From Clostridiales bacterium UBA4080 (GTDB lineage Bacteria; Bacillota; Clostridia; Lachnospirales; Vallitaleaceae), in NCBI GenBank assembly GCA_002381865.1, contig DFYO01000036.1:22432-34218 (forward strand): DNA of 11,787 nt, in the 5' to 3' direction. Both the position numbers and the translations under genes were made by a program. Under the pieces are notes generated by a model that saw only the letters and a program-made list of their open reading frames with translations, did not search any database and was not told the DNA's origin. Each line of letters starts with the position of its first letter. The first letter of the stretch is position 1. Below, piece by piece: positions 7,419-11,787 of the stretch.

Positions 7419-7925
7419 ATGTTAAAAAGATTATATCCAAAACAGCATTATAAATCAGTGTTTGAGATAGATTATGACAGGCTGCTTGCAAGAGGAATTA
7501 AAGGTTTGATGTTTGACATAGATAACACATTGGTTGCTTTTGATCAGATGGAGGCAACACAGGAAATAGAAGAGCTTTTTTGCAAGCTTAAAAACATGGG
7601 CTTTAAGCTTTCTTTAGTATCTAATAATAGCAAAAAAAGAGTAGCTGCTTTCAATGAAGCCTTGAAGGTTATTGCAATACCAAAGGCTTCAAAGCCAAGA
7701 AGGAAAAATTTATTTAAGGCTATGAGGTTGATGGGAACAGATATATATGAAAGTGCTTTTATTGGCGACCAGATATTTACAGATGTTTGGGCGGGTAATA
7801 GAATCGGAGTTTATACAATTTTAGTTACTCCTATTCAAAATAAGGAGCAATGGATTACCAAAATAAAAAGAAATGTCGAAGCATTCGTTATTAACAAATA
7901 TAAAAAGGAGCGTAGAGATGAATAG
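7419..7925 (+). CDS. yqeG: YqeG-family HAD (class IIIA) phosphatase
   Basis: This 168-aa protein has all the haloacid dehalogenase motifs: motif I FDIDNT (residues 32-37; nucleophile Asp33, acid/base Asp35), motif II Ser68 in LVSNN, the loop lysine in ASKPRRK (about Lys92), and motif III GDQIFTDVWAGN (116-127). There is no large cap insertion, as expected for the IIIA/YqeG family, whose physiological substrate is not settled. It is soluble and cytoplasmic. The start is ATG 7419 with AGGAAGG at 7406-7412. It overlaps aroE by 8 bp. In B. subtilis yqeG precedes yqeH and aroE; here yqeH is absent from between them. It is probably part of the aro block rather than a pilus gene, although only 18 bp separate it from the last prepilin. 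Confidence 0.92.
   Translation: MLKRLYPKQHYKSVFEIDYDRLLARGIKGLMFDIDNTLVAFDQMEATQEIEELFCKLKNMGFKLSLVSNNSKKRVAAFNEALKVIAIPKASKPRRKNLFKAMRLMGTDIYESAFIGDQIFTDVWAGNRIGVYTILVTPIQNKEQWITKIKRNVEAFVINKYKKERRDE
7905..7920 (+). promoter_or_regulatory. aroE: Ribosome binding site that decides the aroE start
   Basis: AAGGAG (7905-7910) lies 7 bases before ATG 7918. The frame also has an upstream ATG at 7873, but that codon has no binding site and would add 15 residues unlike the AroE N terminus. The protein from 7918 starts at the normal place relative to the GVFGNPIEH motif. Confidence 0.8.
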
Positions 7926-8787
7926 AATCAACGGAAAAACAAAACTAATCGGAGTTTTTGGAAATCCGATTGAGCATACAATGTCTCCATTTATTCACAA
8001 TGCCCTTACCAGAGAGCTTGGATTAAATATTATTTATCTTCCCTTTCATATTAAGGAGGGCAAGCTTAAGGAAGCAGTAATAGGTGCACAGGCATTGGGA
8101 CTTGTTGGAAATAATATTACTGTTCCATATAAGCTTGATGTTATGAAGTTTGTGGACGTATTAGATCAGAAAGCAGAAATGATTGGAGCTGTAAATACAT
8201 TATTATATAAGGACAATATGGTTTATGGTTATAATACAGATGTTGATGGTTTTATAAAATCCTGCGAAATAAACAATGTTGATTTTAAAGAAAAAACTGT
8301 AGCAATTTTGGGGGCAGGAGGAGCTGCAAACGCAATACTTTCAGCATGCTTGGAAAAATCAGCCGCAAAGTTATATATAGCAAATAGGACAATAGAAAAA
8401 GCTCAAGCCTTAGCTGATGTTTTTTCAAAATATTATAAACATACTGAAATAATAGCTTTGTCTTATTCTCAGCTAATGGATATTAAAAATATTGAGCTGT
8501 GTATACAAACGACCTCGATTGGAATGTATCCTAATACAGAGGATACAATTGTAAAGGATATATCATTTTTTGATAATATTAAGTGGGCAATTGATATTAT
8601 TTATAACCCTGCAGAAACAATGTTTTTAAAAATGGCAAAAGCTTCAGGGTGTAACACCCTTAATGGTCTGGGAATGCTGTTTTATCAAGGAGCAAAGGCT
8701 TATGAGATTTGGAATGAGATAGAGATTCCAGAAGCTGTGCTTGATAAATGCTATAATGAGTTTTGCAAAAAAGTTTATGAGAATTAA
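7918..8787 (+). CDS. aroE: Shikimate dehydrogenase (NADP+)
   Basis: AroE reduces 3-dehydroshikimate to shikimate with NADPH, the fourth step of the shikimate pathway, in the cytoplasm. The 289-aa product has the usual length and motifs: substrate-binding TMSP (residues 21-24; Thr in place of the first Ser of the common SxSP), NITVPYK with catalytic Lys72, GAVNT (90-94), GYNTDVDGF with catalytic Asp108, the Rossmann glycine loop GAGGAANA (132-139), NRT (156-158) which contacts the NADP phosphate, TTSIGM (198-203), and GMLFYQG with substrate-binding Gln257. ATG 7918 lies inside the end of yqeG (stop 7923-7925), so the two are likely translationally coupled. aroK follows after a 53-bp gap, the longest before the efp leader. 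Confidence 0.97.
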   Translation: MNRINGKTKLIGVFGNPIEHTMSPFIHNALTRELGLNIIYLPFHIKEGKLKEAVIGAQALGLVGNNITVPYKLDVMKFVDVLDQKAEMIGAVNTLLYKDNMVYGYNTDVDGFIKSCEINNVDFKEKTVAILGAGGAANAILSACLEKSAAKLYIANRTIEKAQALADVFSKYYKHTEIIALSYSQLMDIKNIELCIQTTSIGMYPNTEDTIVKDISFFDNIKWAIDIIYNPAETMFLKMAKASGCNTLNGLGMLFYQGAKAYEIWNEIEIPEAVLDKCYNEFCKKVYEN

Positions 8788-8791
8788 TTTA

Positions 8792-8825
8792 ACACTATAG
8801 CTGCTCTTTCTTAAAGAGACACTAT
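8792..8825 (+). repeat. Small hairpin flanked by ACACTAT direct repeats in the aroE-aroK gap
   Basis: CTCTTT (8804-8809) and AAAGAG (8813-8818) form a 6-bp stem with a CTT loop. The heptamer ACACTAT occurs on each side, at 8792-8798 and 8819-8825. No T-run follows, so this is not a normal intrinsic terminator. Its function is unknown; it may be an RNA processing or stability element within the aro transcript. Confidence 0.4.
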
Positions 8826-8840
8826 GAAAGATGGTGAATA

Positions 8841-9341
8841 ATGAAAAATATTATACTTATTGGATTTATGGGAAGTGGAAAATCCACAGTTGGAAAGGTA
8901 TTAGCAAGAGAACTTGATCTTGACTGGGTGGATATTGACCATGAAATAGAAAAACAAGAAAATAAAACAATACAAAGTATTTTTGATAATGATGGTGAAA
9001 AATATTTTAGAGATTTGGAGACAAGGTATCTAGAAAAAATATTAAGCTGTGAGAATAGAGTTGTGTCAACGGGTGGAGGAGTAGTCCTTAAGCAAGATAA
9101 TATTGAAACAATGAAAAAACTTGGAACAGTGGTATTTCTTAACGCAGAAAGCAGCCAGATTATTGAAAATGTAAAAAATGACGAAAAGCGTCCCTTGCTT
9201 AGGGGGGAAAAACTAGAAGAAAAAGTAAACAAGCTTATGGGAGAAAGAGCAGCTCTTTATCTTGAAGCTTCAGATATTATTATTCAGACGAATGGGAAAA
9301 ATATTCAAAGCATAGTAGATGAAATTATATCACTATTGTAA
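8841..9341 (+). CDS. aroK: Shikimate kinase
   Basis: AroK phosphorylates shikimate at the 3-hydroxyl with ATP, the fifth step of the pathway. The 166-aa product is of typical length and has the Walker A loop GFMGSGKST (residues 8-16), the shikimate/Mg-binding DID (31-33), FRDLE with Arg57, the shikimate-binding GGG (78-80) in STGGGVV, the lid motif RPLL (117-120), and the adenine-site region ERAALY with Arg136. The ribosome binding site is weak (GGTGA, 8833-8837), in contrast to its neighbours, so expression may depend on coupling or on the leader hairpin region. aroQ follows after 14 bp. The next step after AroK (aroA) is not in the window. Confidence 0.97.
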   Translation: MKNIILIGFMGSGKSTVGKVLARELDLDWVDIDHEIEKQENKTIQSIFDNDGEKYFRDLETRYLEKILSCENRVVSTGGGVVLKQDNIETMKKLGTVVFLNAESSQIIENVKNDEKRPLLRGEKLEEKVNKLMGERAALYLEASDIIIQTNGKNIQSIVDEIISLL

Positions 9342-9342
9342 C

Positions 9343-9358
9343 GAGGAGAATTATATTG
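9343..9358 (+). promoter_or_regulatory. aroQ: Ribosome binding site with TTG start for aroQ
   Basis: GAGGAGA (9343-9349) lies 6 bases before TTG 9356. The protein from this TTG (first residues KKIVVINGPNLN after the initiator) begins exactly where type II dehydroquinases begin, and no ATG is available nearby. A non-ATG start is therefore the best reading. Confidence 0.85.
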
Positions 9359-9796
9359 AAAAAGATTGTAGTTATTAACGGACCAAATTTGAATTTTTTA
9401 GGAATAAGAGAAAAAAGTGTTTATGGAAAAATGAACTATGTTGAGCTTGTGGATTATCTTAGCGATTATGCTTCTAAAGTAGAGGTTGAGCTTGATGTTT
9501 TTCAATCAAATTCGGAAGGTGCAATAATTGACCGTATTCAAAAATGCTATTTTGACGAGGTTGATGCAATTATTATAAACCCAGGTGCATACACTCATTA
9601 TAGCTATGCAATTAGAGATGCGATTGCGTCAGTAATGATTCCTACAGTGGAGATTCATATTTCAAATATTTATGAGAGAGAGGATTTTCGCAAGATATCT
9701 GTTATAAAGGATGTAGCAATAAAACAGATATATGGAAAGGGCATCAAGGGATATATTGAAGCCATTGATTATGTTGTAAAGGCTTTACCAAAATAA
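9356..9796 (+). CDS. aroQ: 3-Dehydroquinate dehydratase, type II
   Basis: AroQ converts 3-dehydroquinate to 3-dehydroshikimate, the third step of the pathway, by the type II (anti-elimination) mechanism; the enzymes are usually dodecamers. The 146-aa product has NGPNLN (residues 8-13), Arg18 and catalytic Tyr23 in REKSVYG, FQSN.EG (49-55), NPGAYTH (75-81), and catalytic His101 in VEIHISN followed by REDFR (108-112). Variants from the common consensus are EKS for the usual EP-type segment, SNSEG for SNHEG, THYSYAIRD for the common THTS-ALRD, and NIYERE for NIHARE. All principal catalytic residues remain. It starts with TTG. The stop codon overlaps the binding site of the next gene, so it is co-translated with the peptidase gene. 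Confidence 0.96.
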   Translation: MKKIVVINGPNLNFLGIREKSVYGKMNYVELVDYLSDYASKVEVELDVFQSNSEGAIIDRIQKCYFDEVDAIIINPGAYTHYSYAIRDAIASVMIPTVEIHISNIYEREDFRKISVIKDVAIKQIYGKGIKGYIEAIDYVVKALPK

Positions 9797-9804
9797 GGAG
9801 AGTT

Positions 9805-10875
9805 ATGAGCAGAAGAATAGAGAAATTATTAGAAAAACTTAATATTGAAGCATTAGATGCAATTATAGTTACAAATTTGTATAATATCAGATATCTTTCA
9901 GGCTTTACTGGTTCTTCTGCTGCTTTATATATAAGTAATAATACAAGAGTTATTATAACAGATTTTCGATATATCGAGCAGGCGACAAAGCAATGCCCAG
10001 GCTACGAAGTTGTTGACCAAGCAAAACTCTCTGTGTTTGCAACTCTTAAACAAATAATAATCAAAGATAATGTACTGAATATTGGCTTTGAAGAAGCTAC
10101 AATTTCTTATATTAATTATATTAAAATAAAAGAAGAGCTGGAAGCTTTGAAACTAATAGGAACAAAAAATCTGATTGAAGAAGTCAGGATGGTCAAGGAA
10201 GATTGCGAACTTGAAAATATTAAGATGGCGGCAAGAATAGCAGATAATGCGTTTAACTATATTCTTACTGTAATACGACCTGGTATTACAGAAAGAAAAA
10301 TAAGTCTAGAGCTTGAATTCTATATGAAAAATAATAAAGCAGAGGGTCTGAGCTTTGATACTATAGTTGCAAGCGGTAAAAACTCTTCGCTTTGCCATGC
10401 TAAGCCCTCAGATAAAAAAATTGAGAAAGGCGACCTATTAACAATGGACTTTGGATGTGCATACAAAGGCTATTGTTCAGATATGACCAGAACAATTGTT
10501 GTAGGCAAGGCAAATGACAAACAAAAAGAAATATATAATACTGTGCTCAAAGCTCAGCTTGAAGCACTTAACGTATTGAAGTCGGGTCTTACAGGCAAAG
10601 AGGTTGATGCTATAGCAAGGAATATTATTGAAAAAGCAGGCTATGGAAAATATTTTGGACATGGCTTGGGTCATAGTGTTGGCTTAGAAATTCATGAAAG
10701 TCCCAGATTATCCTATAATGAAGACAGAATACTTACGCATAATATGATTGCAACAATTGAGCCTGGAATTTATATTCCTGATTTTGGAGGAGTAAGGATT
10801 GAGGATTTGGTTTGCATTAAGGAAAAGGGTTATGAAAATTATACAATTTCATCAAAAAGACTAATTGAGCTATAA
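9805..10875 (+). CDS. pepP: M24B-family metallopeptidase, probable Xaa-Pro aminopeptidase
   Basis: This 356-aa cytoplasmic enzyme would remove N-terminal residues that precede proline. It has an N-terminal creatinase-like domain (about 1-130, with RYLSGFTGSSA at 29-39) and a C-terminal pita-bread domain. The five metal ligands are all present: Asp215 in MDFG, Asp226 in YCSDMTRT, His290 in GHGLGHSVG, Glu319 in TIEPG and Glu333 in GVRIED. His198 in LCHAKPS matches a conserved active-site position. The start is ATG 9805 with AAGGAG at 9795-9800, overlapping the aroQ stop. The same neighbour order (aroQ, peptidase, efp) is known in Bacillus. Exact peptide preference (prolidase or aminopeptidase P) cannot be settled from sequence; size and the N-terminal domain favour the short YqhT type. 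Confidence 0.92.
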   Translation: MSRRIEKLLEKLNIEALDAIIVTNLYNIRYLSGFTGSSAALYISNNTRVIITDFRYIEQATKQCPGYEVVDQAKLSVFATLKQIIIKDNVLNIGFEEATISYINYIKIKEELEALKLIGTKNLIEEVRMVKEDCELENIKMAARIADNAFNYILTVIRPGITERKISLELEFYMKNNKAEGLSFDTIVASGKNSSLCHAKPSDKKIEKGDLLTMDFGCAYKGYCSDMTRTIVVGKANDKQKEIYNTVLKAQLEALNVLKSGLTGKEVDAIARNIIEKAGYGKYFGHGLGHSVGLEIHESPRLSYNEDRILTHNMIATIEPGIYIPDFGGVRIEDLVCIKEKGYENYTISSKRLIEL

Positions 10876-10900
10876 AAACATACAAGACGAATAAAAAAAG

Positions 10901-10950
10901 CTTGAATTATTTTATAATATGTTTTAAACTATTATAGGACAAAATTCAAG
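10901..10950. repeat. Nested AT-rich inverted repeat in the pepP-efp gap
   Basis: The outer arms are CTTGAATT (10901-10908) and AATTCAAG (10943-10950). The inner arms are TATAATA (10913-10919) and TATTATA (10930-10936), around a near-palindromic loop containing GTTTTAAAC (10921-10929). On the + strand no T-run follows, so it is not a standard terminator for pepP. On the minus strand it would be followed by a T-run (complement of 10892-10898), but no minus-strand gene is present. It may be an operator, an RNA stem-loop or a decayed palindromic repeat. Confidence 0.5.
10902..10930 (+). promoter_or_regulatory. Candidate sigma-A-type promoter for efp (weak)
   Basis: TTGAAT (10902-10907) and TAAACT (10925-10930) are 17 bases apart, each matching about 4 of 6 consensus positions. 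A perfect TATAAT is present at 10913-10918 but has no good partner at the usual distance. The gap of 193 bp suggests that efp has its own promoter, but which hexamers are used cannot be decided by reading. Most of the candidate lies inside the nested inverted repeat. Confidence 0.3.
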
Positions 10951-10960
10951 AAAGATTGGA

Positions 10961-10971
10961 TTGTCTGACAA
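10961..10971. promoter_or_regulatory. Perfect 11-bp palindrome, possible GntR-type operator
   Basis: TTGTCTGACAA is a perfect palindrome around a central T. It matches the FadR-subfamily GntR operator pattern TNGTNNNACNA at all fixed positions. It sits about 97 bases before the efp start and downstream of the candidate promoter. Without other copies in the genome or a known regulator, the operator role is only a suggestion. Confidence 0.3.
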
Positions 10972-11006
10972 GCCATAGCTACTCTTTTTGTTTGTATAGA
11001 ATTTAT

Positions 11007-11058
11007 TAGGGTAAGGGCTACAAAACAAGAATAGAAAATACCCAATAGGGTAAGGAGG
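11007..11058 (+). promoter_or_regulatory. efp leader with duplicated TAGGGTAAGG and a hairpin at the ribosome binding site
   Basis: TAGGGTAAGG occurs at 11007-11016 and again at 11046-11055. Between them TACCC (11039-11043) can pair with GGGTA of the near copy (11048-11052, AATA tetraloop) or of the far copy (11009-11013). The near hairpin ends on the first base of the binding site AAGGAGG (11052-11058), which lies 10 bases before the efp ATG. The arrangement could allow two exclusive folds that change access to the site. Confidence 0.45.
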
Positions 11059-11068
11059 ATATATTTTT

Positions 11069-11626
11069 ATGATTTCAGCTGGTGATTTTAGAAATGGTGT
11101 TACTATGGAATACGAAGGGAATATTTATGTAATCATAGAATTTCAACATGTTAAACCTGGCAAAGGTGCGGCATTTGTTCGTACAAAGCTTAAAAATTTA
11201 AAAACTGGTGCTGTAATTGAAAAAACTTTCAGACCTACTGAAAAAATGCCAAAAGCAAGAATTGACAGAAAAGATATGGAATATTTATATGCTGATGGTG
11301 ATATTTTCCACTTTATGGATACTGAAACCTATGAGCAGGTAGGACTTAGAGCTGAAGAGCTTGGAGATGCACTTAAGTTTGTTAAAGAAAACAATGTAGT
11401 TAAAATTCTATCACACAATGGTGTAGTATTTGGTGTTGAGCCTCCACTATTTGCTGAGCTAAAGATTACTCATACTGAGCCTGGGTTTAAAGGAGATACT
11501 TCAACAGGAGCTACAAAGCCTGCTGTTGTAGAAACGGGAGCTACAGTATATGTACCTTTATTTGTTGAGATTGACGATATAATCAAGATTGATACAAGAA
11601 CAGGGGAATACTTATCAAGAGCATAA
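11069..11626 (+). CDS. efp: Translation elongation factor P
   Basis: EF-P binds between the P and E sites of a stalled ribosome and speeds peptide bond formation at consecutive prolines. The 185-aa product has the standard three-domain layout: an N-terminal KOW-like domain (about 1-64) followed by two OB-fold domains (about 65-127 and 128-185). The tip loop is VKPGKGAA with Lys32, the position modified in many bacteria (in B. subtilis by 5-aminopentanol). The C-terminal signature IDTRTGEYLSRA is intact. The ATG is preceded by AAGGAGG (11052-11058). The gene has its own 193-bp leader and ends in a strong intrinsic terminator, so it can be expressed apart from the aro genes. The EF-P modification enzyme, if any, is not in the window. 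Confidence 0.99.
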   Translation: MISAGDFRNGVTMEYEGNIYVIIEFQHVKPGKGAAFVRTKLKNLKTGAVIEKTFRPTEKMPKARIDRKDMEYLYADGDIFHFMDTETYEQVGLRAEELGDALKFVKENNVVKILSHNGVVFGVEPPLFAELKITHTEPGFKGDTSTGATKPAVVETGATVYVPLFVEIDDIIKIDTRTGEYLSRA

Positions 11627-11638
11627 ATAATTAAAACT

Positions 11639-11666
11639 AAAGCCCTTATTAATTAAGGGCTTTTTT
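11639..11666 (+). terminator. Intrinsic terminator after efp
   Basis: AAAGCCCTTA (11639-11648) pairs with TAAGGGCTTT (11654-11663) across a 5-base loop (TTAAT), with a run of six Ts (11661-11666). It lies 12 bp after the efp stop. The GC-rich stem core plus the T-run make this a textbook rho-independent terminator. Confidence 0.93.
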
Positions 11667-11667
11667 A

Positions 11668-11718
11668 TATAATAGGAAAGTTCGTCTTGCTTGCAAGAGA
11701 CCAAACTTTCCTATTATA
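11668..11718. repeat. Palindromic repeat hairpin 1 with 15-bp perfect arms
   Basis: TATAATAGGAAAGTT (11668-11682) and AACTTTCCTATTATA (11704-11718) are perfect reverse complements. The 21-base interior contains a second hairpin, TCTTG (11685-11689) and CAAGA (11694-11698) with loop CTTG. It begins one base after the T-run of the efp terminator. It has no coding capacity. The right arm is shared with hairpin 2. Confidence 0.85.
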
Positions 11719-11762
11719 CGAGAAACGCGTTCACCGAACGCTATTCTTGTATAATAGGAAAG
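11706..11762. repeat. Palindromic repeat hairpin 2 with 19-bp arms and an inner 6-bp hairpin
   Basis: CTTTCCTATTATACGAGAA (11706-11724) pairs with TTCTTGTATAATAGGAAAG (11744-11762) at 18 of 19 positions, the exception being a G-T pair. The interior holds GCGTTC (11727-11732) and GAACGC (11736-11741) with loop ACC. The left arm is the right arm of hairpin 1, so only one of the two can form in a single strand at a time. The inner hairpin sequence is unrelated to that of hairpin 1. Confidence 0.85.
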
Positions 11763-11787
11763 ACCTTGCTATGGTAATGTGTAAAAG

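Noticed and set aside
7873..7917. Upstream ATG as the aroE start
   Set aside because: It has no ribosome binding site and would add residues absent from the family. ATG 7918 has AAGGAG at normal spacing.
8804..8818. Terminator or attenuator between aroE and aroK
   Set aside because: The 6-bp stem is not followed by a T-run, and no leader peptide or alternative pairing was seen.
8822..9232. 136-codon open frame on the minus strand over aroK
   Set aside because: It is entirely antisense to an intact shikimate kinase. The predicted protein is Ser/Phe/Ile-rich, as expected for a reverse reading of this gene.
10901..10950. Intrinsic terminator for the aro-pepP transcript
   Set aside because: The stem is almost all A-T with a large interior, and no T-run follows on the + strand.
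10876..11068. Known riboswitch class or T-box in the efp leader
   Set aside because: I found no T-box motif or recognisable aptamer core; only short repeats and small hairpins are visible.
11668..11762. CRISPR array
   Set aside because: The repeated arm alternates in orientation and its interiors are themselves palindromes. There are no uniform direct repeats with unique spacers of constant length, and no cas genes.
11668..11762. Integron attC-type recombination site
   Set aside because: There are no R/L core boxes such as GTTRRRY, and no integrase or cassette gene is seen.

Overview
The window reads as chromosomal DNA of a low-GC Gram-positive anaerobe of the class Clostridia. The evidence is the AT-rich coding sequence, the strong AGGAGG-type ribosome binding sites, a type IV pilus operon with a PilM-PilN fusion and no secretin or PilP gene among the genes seen, and a yqeG/aroE/aroK/aroQ/pepP/efp block whose neighbour pairs (yqeG near aroE; aroQ-pepP-efp) are familiar from Bacillus and Clostridia. 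I cannot name a genus. Every gene lies on the + strand.

Region 1 (1-7400) is the downstream part of a type IV pilus operon. It begins inside a pilMN fusion, whose 5' end is outside the window, and continues with pilO and four prepilin-like genes. By N-terminal signature and layout these look like one member each of the I (PilV), K (PilX), H (FimT) and J (PilW) minor-pilin classes, the set that primes pilus assembly and caps the tip. The K-like protein is very large (872 aa) with beta-rich, solenoid-like segments. The I-like protein carries a textbook EF-hand calcium-binding loop. The motor ATPase, platform protein, prepilin peptidase and major pilin are not in the window. Gaps between genes are 0-20 bp, so one transcript is likely.

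Region 2 (7419-10875) is a housekeeping block with tight spacing: a YqeG-type HAD phosphatase, then shikimate dehydrogenase (aroE, overlapping yqeG by 8 bp), shikimate kinase (aroK), type II dehydroquinase (aroQ, TTG start) and an M24B Xaa-Pro-type aminopeptidase. AroQ, AroE and AroK catalyse three consecutive steps of the shikimate pathway (3-dehydroquinate to shikimate 3-phosphate).

Region 3 (10876-11666) is a 193-bp leader with several inverted and direct repeats, then efp (elongation factor P), closed by a strong intrinsic terminator.

Region 4 (11667-11787) is non-coding. It is dominated by an array of nested palindromes in which one 13-15 bp arm occurs three times in alternating orientation, giving two large overlapping hairpins with unrelated inner hairpins. 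It runs close to the window edge and may continue. This array, the large tip-pilin candidate, the EF-hand pilin and the efp leader are the parts most worth a second look. I saw no sign of a phage, transposase, CRISPR array or defence system.
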